Shown here: piece after piece, positions 16,901 through 23,851 of the stretch
How the letters are laid out: every line of letters begins with the position of its first letter
How positions within the stretch are numbered: the first letter of the stretch is position 1
Assembly: GCF_003148685.1 (NCBI RefSeq)
Contig: NZ_QGGR01000035.1
Location: 38,625-102,624 of the forward strand
Source: Actinoplanes xinjiangensis
GTDB taxonomy: Bacteria; Actinomycetota; Actinomycetes; Mycobacteriales; Micromonosporaceae
Length of the DNA: 64,000 nt
Reading direction: 5' to 3'
The notes under the pieces: model-generated
Database searches by the model: none
Told to the model about the DNA's origin: nothing
What the model saw: only the letters and a program-made list of their open reading frames with translations
Position numbers and translations under genes: made by a program

Positions 16901-17896
16901 CCGCAGCACGTCTACGCCGCGATCGGCACCTACACCGCACGGCACACCGTCACCTACGCCGACGGCGAGACCGTCACCACGCAGGTCCGCGTCGACGTGG
17001 GCTGCGCCGTACCGGACACCCGCACCGACATCTGGCTCGCCGGCACCGACACCGGGGTGCCGAACAGAACGGTCGGCGGAGGCTGCACGGTCAACGACCT
17101 GATCGACGACGAGAGCACCTGGCCCGACCACGACAGTTTCGTCCGGCACGTCACCGCGGTCGCCCGAAAGCACCTCGACTCCCGCCAGGCCGGTGCCCTG
17201 ACCAGGGCCGCGGCCGCCACGTCGATCGGCCGGCCCGGCCACACCGGATACGAGCCGCTCTTCGACGGCACCGCCGCCTCGCTGGCCGGCTGGCGGCAGG
17301 CACCGACCGGACAGTTCACCATCCAGCCGGACGGCTCGCTGCGCCCCTCCGGCGGCCTGGGCATGCTGTGGCACACCCGGGAGGTCGCCGACTTCTCCCT
17401 GAAACTCCAGTTCAAGGACATCGCACCCGGCACCGGCCGGGCCAACAGCGGCGTGTTCACCCGGTTCCCCGACCCGCGGACCCCACTCGAGCAGCGGCCC
17501 GCGGGCAGCTGCGGCACGGTCGGGTCGGCCCGCACCTCGGCGGCCTGGGTGGCGATCTACTGCGGCCACGAGATCCAGATCTACGACGGCGACACCGGCG
17601 AACCGCAGAAGACCGGCTCGATCTACAACTTCGACCCGGTCACCCTGACCGACGCCCGCGTGACCCCGAAGAACCAGTGGAACGACTACGAGATCCGCGT
17701 CGTCGGGCAGCACTACACGATCCTGCGCAACGGCGTGGTCATCAACGAGTTCGACAACACGCCCGGGAAGCAGTCGTCGCGAGCCGGAGACCCGGCCACC
17801 GACCTGCGGCAGTTCCTGCGCGGGCACATCGGGCTCCAGAACCACGGCGACAGCGACCTCATGGAGTTCCGCAACATCCGGGTCCGCGCCCTCTAG
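13964..17896 (+). CDS. Secreted multidomain ThuA / sugar dehydrogenase / PKD / DUF1080 protein
   Basis: 1310 residues with a signal peptide (LVRRTLTAATAALLVLTGSA). Domains: a ThuA-like domain (~45-160 and ~305-400) interrupted by a discoidin-type galactose-binding domain (~165-298: EKLTDGDTATKW to LIQLANLRLF); a six-bladed GSDH/PQQ-type sugar dehydrogenase beta-propeller (~415-925, with EEGLLGIVPDPKFAENGWLY, HAGGGMAFDKRGNLYIGSGD and GWPYCMGNRQPY); a PKD domain (~936-1013, WEFGDGTSSTLADPQHVY); a Cys-containing module (~1014-1087) also found in the next gene; and a C-terminal DUF1080/3-keto-disaccharide hydrolase-like jelly roll (~1100-1310). It likely binds and oxidises extracellular carbohydrate. 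Translation is coupled to the laccase. Confidence 0.92.
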   Translation: MRSPTHRLVRRTLTAATAALLVLTGSAQVTTSPVAAAPTGAAAPQQSVLVFHGEAAEQDDPVAKAAATIDALADTAGLTTVESTDPAVFTPTGLAPHRAVVFLSTAGTVLTRDQEGALQSYIKAGGGFVGIADAAKAQLDSTWFTGLIGTRPAGSIPASEPVAKVTASGENPPNETKEKLTDGDTATKWLVRTATGWVTYELAAAKAITGYALTSANDFPGRDPKDWTLQASADGQTWTDVDRRTGQAFPDRFQTRRFDLSAPQNLRFFRLEITANNGEPLIQLANLRLFTADAVTPPPPGVNQAVVDVLDTRHPATAGLPRTVTRSDRWYNWDPNPLGTVHTLAQVEERHYNAGTSANGPFHPVSWCRDYDGGRSFYTGMGHTAGSYDEDAFRKHLTGALKWASGIVRGDCQAGIAANYRTERLTAANQTGQLDQIGEPHGLTIAADGTVFYVGKAACPSGPVVSWDDPKVGLGCGTIHSWNPRTRQVKLLTTLPVMGNRGSGTELVKNEEGLLGIVPDPKFAENGWLYVYWMPHDSVDRTKRVGQRTVSRFTYDAQAQTIDQATRKDLLQFPVQIHSCCHAGGGMAFDKRGNLYIGSGDNNSSEGSQGYAGNNWTQEYAGISFQDARRTSGNTNDLAGKIIRIHPEADGTYTIPPGNLFPPGTDKTRPEIYVMGVRNIARLQIDPETDWLTAGWVGPDATNPNPELGPAKYETATIITSAGNQGWPYCMGNRQPYRDRSSTDATVLTGWYDCDNLKNTSPRNTGLTDIPPARDNMIWYSPGGGGPVFPPRADGSGLPSYVAADAVYTQPYLRGGGQAVMSGPTYHHDLADPASTVKWPVYWDDKWFIGDQSNAANRVAVTVDPAGVPQQKPPLFGETLRAILPAGNADNRLMSWMDAKFGPDGALYLLDYGGGFFSLHPAQKLLRVVYTGGPATPAPQATSVAVQNKPLTYAFTGSRSGGITHRWEFGDGTSSTLADPQHVYAAIGTYTARHTVTYADGETVTTQVRVDVGCAVPDTRTDIWLAGTDTGVPNRTVGGGCTVNDLIDDESTWPDHDSFVRHVTAVARKHLDSRQAGALTRAAAATSIGRPGHTGYEPLFDGTAASLAGWRQAPTGQFTIQPDGSLRPSGGLGMLWHTREVADFSLKLQFKDIAPGTGRANSGVFTRFPDPRTPLEQRPAGSCGTVGSARTSAAWVAIYCGHEIQIYDGDTGEPQKTGSIYNFDPVTLTDARVTPKNQWNDYEIRVVGQHYTILRNGVVINEFDNTPGKQSSRAGDPATDLRQFLRGHIGLQNHGDSDLMEFRNIRVRAL

Positions 17897-17915
17897 CCGA
17901 AGTCAGGAAGGTGCC

Positions 17916-19457
17916 ATGAACCGAACCATCCCACGCCTGCACGCGGGGGCGGCGCTGATCGTCGCGCTGCTGCTGGCGGTGCTCGCGGGCGCCGCCCCAC
18001 CGGCGGCCGCCGCGCAGACGCTGACCTGGACCGCCGGCGACGACATCACCGCCTACCGGTCGGCGCCGGCCACCGCCGTCGCCGGCGAGACGACCATCGT
18101 GTGGGAGAACAGCGCGGCCACCGGCAACACCACCGGCATGCCGCACACGCTGACCTTCGACACCAGCACCGAGGGGTACAACCACGACGTCACCCTCAAC
18201 ATCCTGGCCAGCCCGTTCGACACCAACAACGGCCGGCACACGGCGACCGTCACCCTGACCCCGGGGAAGTACCGGTACCTCTGCACCATCCCGGGGCACA
18301 GCACGATGGTCGGCGAGCTGACCGTCACGTCCGGCGGCGGCGACCCGGACACCACCGCGCCGACGGTCACCGCGCAGGTGTCCGGCAGCCGGGACGCGCA
18401 GGGCGCCTACCTCGGCTCGGCCACCGTGACGGTCGCCGCGACCGACACCGGATCCGGGGTACGCACCGTCGAGTACCAGGTCGACGACACCAGCTGGCAG
18501 GCGTACGCGGCGCCGGTCGCGGTCACCGCCGTCGGTGACCACTCGGTGCAGTACCGGGCCACCGACAACGCCGGGAACACGTCGGCGGCCGGATCGGTGT
18601 CGTTCCGGGTCGTACCGGGCCAGCCGCAGGACACCACCGCGCCGGTGGTGACCGGGCAGACCGCCGGAAACCGGGACGCCGCCGGAAACTACCTCGGCAC
18701 GGCCACCACCACCCTCACCGCCACCGACACCGGCGGGTCGGGGGTGGCGCGGATCGAATACCAGCTCGACGGGGGCGCGTGGACCGCCTACACCGCGCCG
18801 GTCGTGGTGAGCACCGTCGGCGCGCACATGCTGCACCACCGGGCCACCGACAACGCCGGCAACACCTCGGCGGAGCAGATGGCGCACTTCACGATCGTCG
18901 CGCCGCCGGTCGAGGACACCACACCGCCGCAGGTCACCGCCGCGCTGACCGGCGAGCGGAACGTCAACGGCGACTACCTGGGTACGGCCACCGTCACCGT
19001 CACGGCCACCGACAGCGGCGGGTCCGGGGTGAAGACGGTGGAGTACCGGCTCGACGAGGGGGCCTGGACGGCGTACACCGCGCCCGTGGCCGTGGCGGTG
19101 ACCGGCGCGCACACCGTCCGCTACCGGGCCACGGACAACGCCGGCAACACCGCGGCGGAGAAGTCGGTGGCCTTCACGGTCGTCGACCGGGGATCGGACG
19201 CCTGCCCGGACTCCGACACCCGCGACACCGTCGTCATCGACGGTCACGACACCCGGATCCGCAACGCCGACACCGGCGACGGCTGCACCATCAACGACCT
19301 GATCGCCGAACGTGCCGACTACCCCACCCACGCCGCCTTCGTACGGCACGTGGAGCGCGTCACCGGCGCACTGGTCACCGCAGGCAGGCTCACCCAGCGG
19401 CAGGCGGGGACCATCGTCCGCGCCGCGGCGGCATCGGACAGAGGAGAACCAGCATGA
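17916..19457 (+). CDS. Secreted cupredoxin with three Ig-like repeats
   Basis: 513 residues. A signal peptide (LIVALLLAVLAGAAPPAAAAQ) is followed by a plastocyanin-like domain (~34-142) with type 1 copper ligands: His in GMPHTLTF, then Cys, His and Met in YLCTIPGHSTMVGEL. Three ~90-residue Ig/OmpL47-type repeats follow, each with TVEYQVDDTSW or IEYQLDGGAWTAY-like strands and YRATDNAGNTSA. The C-terminus (~429-505, CPDSDTRDTV to RAAAAS) is the module also present in the upstream protein. The copper site suggests an electron carrier between the dehydrogenase-like protein and the laccase (inference). It starts 19 bp after the previous stop, with AGGAAGG upstream. Confidence 0.92.
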   Translation: MNRTIPRLHAGAALIVALLLAVLAGAAPPAAAAQTLTWTAGDDITAYRSAPATAVAGETTIVWENSAATGNTTGMPHTLTFDTSTEGYNHDVTLNILASPFDTNNGRHTATVTLTPGKYRYLCTIPGHSTMVGELTVTSGGGDPDTTAPTVTAQVSGSRDAQGAYLGSATVTVAATDTGSGVRTVEYQVDDTSWQAYAAPVAVTAVGDHSVQYRATDNAGNTSAAGSVSFRVVPGQPQDTTAPVVTGQTAGNRDAAGNYLGTATTTLTATDTGGSGVARIEYQLDGGAWTAYTAPVVVSTVGAHMLHHRATDNAGNTSAEQMAHFTIVAPPVEDTTPPQVTAALTGERNVNGDYLGTATVTVTATDSGGSGVKTVEYRLDEGAWTAYTAPVAVAVTGAHTVRYRATDNAGNTAAEKSVAFTVVDRGSDACPDSDTRDTVVIDGHDTRIRNADTGDGCTINDLIAERADYPTHAAFVRHVERVTGALVTAGRLTQRQAGTIVRAAAASDRGEPA

Positions 19458-20419
19458 GGTACATCGCCGCTACCTTCACCGCCGTGGTCGCCACGGTCGC
19501 GCTCACCGGGGCTCCGGCCGGCGCCGCCCTGGTCACCCACTGCATCGGCACGGGCGGGGCGGTGACCGTACCCAATGATCTGCTCGTCCCCGCCGGCGAG
19601 TCCTGCGACCTGACCGGCACCGTGATCACCGGCAACGTCAGCGTCGCCGCCGGGGCCAACCTGGTCATCGACGGCGGCCGCGTCGACGGCGAGGTCCGGG
19701 TCGCCGGCAACGGCTACCTGGACGCCTCCGGCAGCACGATCGCCGGGTCGGTGATCCTCGCCGCCGGCGGTTACGGCCTCTACCTCAAGGACGCCTCGAC
19801 CGGATCGGTGACGGTACGCCCCCGGGGCACCGCCACCATCGACGGTTTCCTGTTCGCCGAGGCCACCACGATCACCGGCTCGGTCAACGCCCAGGCCGGA
19901 GAGGTACGCCTGGACCGGGGCAGCGAGGTGTCCGGTGGGCTCAGCACCAACGGCACCCACTACACCGACCTGCACGACTCGTTCGTGGACGGGGTCCTGT
20001 CCGTGCTCAACAGCTCCACCGGCAGCGTGGTCTGCGGCAGCGCCGTCCGTGGCCGGACCACCTTCGCCGGCAACCTCGGCGGGGTGCAGCTGGGCCCGAA
20101 CGGCGGCCTCGACGGGTGCGCGTCCGGCGGCTACTTCGGCCGGGACGTCAGCATCACCAACACCACCGGCGGCGTCAGCGTCGAGGACACCATCATCGAC
20201 GGAAGCCTCACCGTGAACAGCAACAACCCGGCCGCCCGGGTGGGCACCGACAACCGCATCCGCGGCGGGGTGATCACCGCGCAGGCGGCCGGCGCCGGGA
20301 CCGCGGCGGCGCAGCGGCGGGCGGTGGCCGCCCGCGACGACGACACCGCGAAGCTGACCGGCGAACGCCGCGCGGCAGCCGAGCAGGAGGCCGCCGCAGC
20401 CGGCGCGGCCGACCTGTAG
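19454..20419 (+). CDS. Secreted polymer-forming-like repeat protein
   Basis: 321 residues, starting by ATGA overlap with the cupredoxin. A signal peptide (MRYIAATFTAVVATVALTGA) is followed by ~230 residues of short beta-strand repeats (GTVITGNVSVAAGANLVIDG, GEVRVAGNGYLDASGSTIAG, SVTVRPRGTATIDG, VSVEDTIIDGSLTV), resembling bactofilin-like or adhesin-like right-handed beta-helices. Four Cys residues (CIGTGG, SCDL, VCGS, DGCAS) could form disulfides. The C-terminal ~50 residues are Ala/Arg/Glu-rich and probably helical. A surface scaffold for the preceding enzymes is a reasonable guess. It is the last gene of the operon and is followed by a long hairpin. Confidence 0.8.
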   Translation: MRYIAATFTAVVATVALTGAPAGAALVTHCIGTGGAVTVPNDLLVPAGESCDLTGTVITGNVSVAAGANLVIDGGRVDGEVRVAGNGYLDASGSTIAGSVILAAGGYGLYLKDASTGSVTVRPRGTATIDGFLFAEATTITGSVNAQAGEVRLDRGSEVSGGLSTNGTHYTDLHDSFVDGVLSVLNSSTGSVVCGSAVRGRTTFAGNLGGVQLGPNGGLDGCASGGYFGRDVSITNTTGGVSVEDTIIDGSLTVNSNNPAARVGTDNRIRGGVITAQAAGAGTAAAQRRAVAARDDDTAKLTGERRAAAEQEAAAAGAADL

Positions 20420-20427
20420 CCCGGCCC

Positions 20428-20473
20428 GTCAATGGCCCGGCGGCGGTCCCATCCCGGCCGCCGGGCCATTGAC
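20428..20473 (+). terminator. 17-bp hairpin ending the laccase operon
   Basis: GTCAATGGCCCGGCGGC (20428-20444) pairs perfectly with GCCGCCGGGCCATTGAC (20457-20473), with a 12-nt loop, 9 bp after the last stop. There is no T-run. It very likely ends transcription of the four-gene operon. Confidence 0.75.
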
Positions 20474-20476
20474 CAT

Positions 20477-20493
20477 ATATTGACGATCAATAT
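20477..20493. promoter_or_regulatory. PadR-type operator
   Basis: ATATTGA-CGA-TCAATAT is a perfect 7-3-7 inverted repeat in an AT-rich island just before a padR remnant. AT-rich dyads of this form are typical of autoregulated padR promoters (family knowledge). Confidence 0.5.
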
Positions 20494-20496
20494 TTA

Positions 20497-20610
20497 TTGC
20501 TGCGCCGCAACTACCGGCTGCGCGCCGACGGCCGTGCCGAGCTCGCCCGGCAGTCCGAGCGGCTGCGCGGGCTGGCGGCCGCCGCCGACTCCCGGCTGGC
20601 CCCGCCTTGC
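20497..20610 (+). pseudogene. 3' remnant of a PadR-family regulator gene
   Basis: The reading frame from TTG 20497 gives NYRLRADGRAELARQSERLR followed by GLAAAADSRL. This matches the end of PadR regulators (YRLTxxGRxxLxxExxRLRxLAxxAxxRL). The N-terminal winged helix is missing: this segment begins directly after the operator, so an internal deletion probably removed most of the gene. The frame then runs on out of register. Confidence 0.6.
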
Positions 20611-20645
20611 CTGACGCCGGCTCTCGCGACGCTTCAGGACCATCG

Positions 20646-20825
20646 ATGCACCGCCGGCTGCTGCTGGCCTATCCGCGTGACTACCGTCGGGCCCGCGGCG
20701 CCGAGATCCTCGAAACGGTGGCCGACATCGCGCCCACCCGGCGCCGCCTCCGCGTGGCGGTGAACCTGATCGGTCACGGCCTGCGCGCCCGCCTCGGCCG
20801 CCCGGCCGCCACGCGACGGACGGGC
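20646..20825 (+). pseudogene. Truncated gene normally downstream of padR
   Basis: From ATG 20646 the frame reads MHRRLLLAYPRDYRRARGAE, ILETVADIAPTRRR, VNLIGHGLRARLGRP. This is the N-terminus of the protein usually encoded just after padR in actinomycetes, where a ~50-residue YPxxYRRxxGxE cytoplasmic start precedes several membrane helices. No membrane segments follow; the frame runs antisense into the GDSL hydrolase gene, so the 3' part has been lost. Confidence 0.55.
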
Positions 20826-20828
20826 GGT

Positions 20829-21443
20829 TCAGCGGCTGACGCGTTGCGCGGCCGCGGTGGCCGCATCCCGGACGGTGGCGGCGAGCGCGCCGGCGATGAC
20901 GGCGTAACCGGCACTGGACGGGTGGAAGCGGTCCGCGCTGAACAGGGCCGGATCGGCGGCGAACGCCACCGACGTGGTCCCGCCGATGTCGGCGATGCGG
21001 GCCCCGGCCGCGGTCGCCGCCCGGATCTGTTCCTGTTGCACCGCCCGGCTGCCGGCGCTGACCAGCATCCGCATCTGCGGCGGCACCCACGGCACGACGC
21101 TCAGATCCGGAGCGGGCGCCACCACGACCTCGGCGCCGGCGGCGCGCAGGTCACGGACGGTGCCGCCGAGCAGCGTGCCGGCCTGGCGCGGCGGGACGAG
21201 GTGGGTCAGGTCGTTCGCGCCGATGATCACCAGGGCGAGGTTCGGTGCGGTGGCGGTGGCGCGGGCGACCTGACCGGCGAGGCCGCGGCTGTCGGCGCCC
21301 GGCACCGCGACCACGCGCAGGTCGACGACGTGGCCACTGCGGGTCAGGTCCGCGGCCAGCCGTGCACCGATGGTGTCGGCCGGCCGGGAGGCGCCCTGCC
21401 CGTACGCGATGGAGTCCCCGAGGACGGCGAAGGCAAGAGTCAC
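20829..21443 (-). CDS. SGNH/GDSL hydrolase
   Basis: 204 residues from GTG 21443 (an ATG at 21476 would add 11 residues and overlap the previous gene). SGNH blocks are all visible: AVLGDSIAYGQG with the nucleophile Ser, a Gly in AVPGADSRGL, LVIIGANDLT with the oxyanion Asn, and the catalytic Asp/His in DRFHPSSAGYAVIAGA. There is no signal peptide, so it is probably cytoplasmic. It acts as an esterase or lipase on an unknown substrate. It follows the coxS-like gene by 7 bp and may be co-transcribed with it. Confidence 0.9.
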   Translation of the reverse strand: MTLAFAVLGDSIAYGQGASRPADTIGARLAADLTRSGHVVDLRVVAVPGADSRGLAGQVARATATAPNLALVIIGANDLTHLVPPRQAGTLLGGTVRDLRAAGAEVVVAPAPDLSVVPWVPPQMRMLVSAGSRAVQQEQIRAATAAGARIADIGGTTSVAFAADPALFSADRFHPSSAGYAVIAGALAATVRDAATAAAQRVSR

Positions 21444-21450
21444 AGTCGGA

Positions 21451-21756
21451 TCAACGTGGGTCCCGTCCGGCCGCATTCCCGGCGACCGGGGTGACCCGCG
21501 TCCCGCCGGCCGGCACCGCGACCGGGGTGACCTGCGTCCTGCCGGCCGGCACCGCCACCCGGGTGATCCGCGTCCCGCCGGCCTGCACGGCGAGCATCAG
21601 ACAGGCGCGGATCTCGTCGCCGTCCACCCGCACGGCGCAGGTGCCGCAGGTGCCGTCCGGGCAGGTGGACCGGTGGCCGAGGGCGTCGGCGAGGGTACGG
21701 CCGGGTTCCACGTCCAGATGCTCGGTGGTGCCGTCCACGGTCAGCGTCACCCGCAC
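21451..21756 (-). CDS. Truncated CoxS-like [2Fe-2S] protein with a repeat tail
   Basis: 101 residues from GTG 21756. The N-terminal plant-type ferredoxin domain of xanthine dehydrogenase/CO dehydrogenase small subunits is present, with Cys 32, 37, 40 and 52 in the C-x4-C-x2-C-x11-C spacing that holds the first cluster. The helical C-terminal domain with the second cluster (CGYCTPG region) is absent. Instead the segment AVQAGGTRITRV (56-67) is followed by two tandem near-copies (AVPAGRTQVTPV, AVPAGGTRVTPV). The start overlaps the coxM-like gene by 10 bp. Normal CoxS proteins are ~155-170 residues, so this is a shortened and possibly altered subunit. Confidence 0.8.
   Translation of the reverse strand: MRVTLTVDGTTEHLDVEPGRTLADALGHRSTCPDGTCGTCAVRVDGDEIRACLMLAVQAGGTRITRVAVPAGRTQVTPVAVPAGGTRVTPVAGNAAGRDPR
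21484..21591 (-). repeat. Three tandem 36-bp units inside the coxS-like gene
   Basis: Three in-frame 36-bp units (21556-21591, 21520-21555, 21484-21519) encode 12-residue repeats AVxAGxTxxTxV. The first unit is native CoxS sequence; the other two look like tandem duplications of it. Confidence 0.8.
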
Positions 21757-22610
21757 CGGGCCGCCCCCTGGCGGGCCTGCCGGAGTGCCCGGCGTGCCAG
21801 GATCCGGAAGGCCCGCCGCTGCTCCGGCCGGCTCGCGTCGTCGTCGAGCCGCCCGGTGTCGCTCTCCGCCGCCACCTCCGCCGCCGATGCGATCGCGTCG
21901 TCGGAGAACGTGGTCCCGATCAGGGCGGCCTCGGCCGCGCCGGCCCGCACCGGGTGGGGCCCCGAATTCACCAGGCAGATCGCCGCCGACGTGACGACGC
22001 CGCCGGTCACGGTGACCGCCGTCATGGCCGCCGCGTGTGGATAGATCGACGAGCGCCGGTTCTCCGCGTAACCGATGCCGGTCCCGTCGGGCAGGATCGG
22101 CAACCGTGCCTCGACCAGCAGCTCGTCGGGCCGGCGCGCGGTGGTGTACGGCGCCGTGAAGAAGCGGTCCGCCGGTACCGTCCGCCGCCCGGCCGGACCG
22201 TCCAGCACGAGCCGGGCCCCGACGGTCACCGCCATGGCCGGCCACTCGGCCGCGGGATGCGCATACGCCAGGCTGCCCAGCATCGTGCCCCGGGCGCGGA
22301 TCGGCGGGTGCCCGATGTGGCGCACCACGACCCGCAACAGGTCACCGAGCGGCCCGCCGATCGTGTCCGACTCGAACGCCCGGTGCCGGACCAGTGGTCC
22401 CACCCGCAGGAACCCGTCGGCTTCGGCGAGCGTGTCGAGCCCGCCGACCCGGTTGATGTCGACCAGCCGGCACGGCGGCGCGCCCGGCCGGGTCACCACC
22501 GGGATCAGGCTCTGGCCCCCGGCCAGCACCGACGTCTCCCCATCCGCCAGCGCGGCGAGCACCTCGTCGACGGTACGCGCGGAGAGGTACTCCACAGGCG
22601 CAGACCTCAT
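21747..22610 (-). CDS. CoxM-like FAD-binding subunit of a molybdenum hydroxylase
   Basis: 287 residues from ATG 22610, which has GGGGGAGGAG upstream. It belongs to the FAD-binding (medium) subunit family of CO/xanthine dehydrogenases: AGGQSLIPVVTRPGAPP binds FAD pyrophosphate, followed by LVDINRV and a GTMLGSLAYAHPAAEWPA block equivalent to TIGGSLAHADPAAE. The C-terminal CODH_FAD_C domain (MTAVTVTGGVVTSAAICLVNSGPHPVRA) is present. The large molybdopterin subunit gene that normally accompanies it is not in the window. Confidence 0.9.
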   Translation of the reverse strand: MRSAPVEYLSARTVDEVLAALADGETSVLAGGQSLIPVVTRPGAPPCRLVDINRVGGLDTLAEADGFLRVGPLVRHRAFESDTIGGPLGDLLRVVVRHIGHPPIRARGTMLGSLAYAHPAAEWPAMAVTVGARLVLDGPAGRRTVPADRFFTAPYTTARRPDELLVEARLPILPDGTGIGYAENRRSSIYPHAAAMTAVTVTGGVVTSAAICLVNSGPHPVRAGAAEAALIGTTFSDDAIASAAEVAAESDTGRLDDDASRPEQRRAFRILARRALRQARQGAARCG

Positions 22611-22767
22611 CCCACCACTCCTCCCCCGGATGCCGGGGAATGTATCGACCGGTGTGCGCCTCTTCAAACCTCCGCCCCCGATCGGGGGCGTGTCGCCCCG
22701 CGGGGTGGACGCGGGACCGCGGGACACGACGCGGGGTGCGGGCGGCGGGCCGAGCTAGGATCGCCGG

Positions 22768-23850
22768 ATGCCTGAGCGTGCCCCACTGCTGCGTACGCTG
22801 GTCGCGCTGGCCGTGACGCTGGTCGCGGGGGCGGCGCTGCTGTTCGGGGCGCCCGCGCGGTCGGGTCCCGTGCCGCCGCTGTCGGTCGGGGCGGCGTGGC
22901 CGACCGTGCAGCGCGGCAGTATCCCGTCGCATCTGCCGGACGGGGGCACGTACACCCCGGGGCTGTTCTTCGACGCACGCACCTCGGCCGGCACCGTGCG
23001 CAGCGCGGACAACAGGTTCCTGCGCCTGATCGTCCTGGAGTCGGACGGAAAGGCGGCCCCGACCGTACGGGAGCTGCGGCGCGTGCCGTCGGCCGACCGG
23101 GGACCGTTCTCGGCGCCGGCGCGTTCCGGCGACACGCTCGTCTGGGTGGAGACGGTCAAGAGCAGGCCGCAGCTGTGGACCGCCGACCTGACCGCGGACG
23201 GGTCCGCCCGGATGCTCACCGACGACGTCGGAGCCCTGCGGCTGTACGACTCGCAGTACGACCTGACCGTCACGGACGGCACCGTGCGCTGGGCAGCGGC
23301 CGCCGGTGACGGCACCGAGTTCCGGTCCGTCCCGGTCGGCGGGGGCCGGGTGACCGTGCAGCGCGAGGCCGGGGACTGGGGTCTGTCCGCCTGGCCGTGG
23401 GCCGTCGACGGGCAGACCGCCGCCACCGGCGCGAGCACCCTGCGCAACCTCGCCACCGGTGTGGACGTCGCCGTGCCCACCGGGCGGCGTGCGGTGACCG
23501 CGTGCAGTCCGGCCTGGTGCGAGATCGTGTCGCTGAACTCCGAGGGCGACACCCGCATCGAGCTCTCGCATCCGGACGGCTCGGCCCGCCGGGTGGTCGC
23601 CGAGGGCACCGTCGGGACGGTGATCAGCGACGTCGCGGTGCTGGACCGGTTCCAGGTGATCGGCCGGACCGGTCCGCAGTCGGAGCTGAGCGGCAATCAG
23701 GAGCTGCTCGTCCACGACCTCACCGACCGGAGCACGGTGCTGGTCAGCCCGGATGCGGCCGACATCTCCTACCGCGGCGGGGTGCTGTGGTGGTCGACCG
23801 GTGACCGGAACTCCTACGTGCGCAACTCGCTGGACCTGCGCACGGTCTGA
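22768..23850 (+). CDS. Secreted or anchored beta-propeller-like protein, hypothetical
   Basis: 360 residues. One N-terminal hydrophobic segment (LLRTLVALAVTLVAGAALLFGA) acts as signal or anchor. The rest has regular ~45-residue blocks of strands with Trp and Asp turns (GDTLVWVETVKSRPQLWTAD, TVRWAAAAGDGTEFRSVPVG, LSAWPWAVDGQTAATG, ISYRGGVLWWSTGDRNSY), suggesting a propeller. Two Cys in TACSPAWCEI may form a disulfide. No catalytic motif or family was recognised. Convergent with the TIGR03943 gene, with 1 bp between stops. Confidence 0.75.
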   Translation: MPERAPLLRTLVALAVTLVAGAALLFGAPARSGPVPPLSVGAAWPTVQRGSIPSHLPDGGTYTPGLFFDARTSAGTVRSADNRFLRLIVLESDGKAAPTVRELRRVPSADRGPFSAPARSGDTLVWVETVKSRPQLWTADLTADGSARMLTDDVGALRLYDSQYDLTVTDGTVRWAAAAGDGTEFRSVPVGGGRVTVQREAGDWGLSAWPWAVDGQTAATGASTLRNLATGVDVAVPTGRRAVTACSPAWCEIVSLNSEGDTRIELSHPDGSARRVVAEGTVGTVISDVAVLDRFQVIGRTGPQSELSGNQELLVHDLTDRSTVLVSPDAADISYRGGVLWWSTGDRNSYVRNSLDLRTV

Positions 23851-23851
23851 G

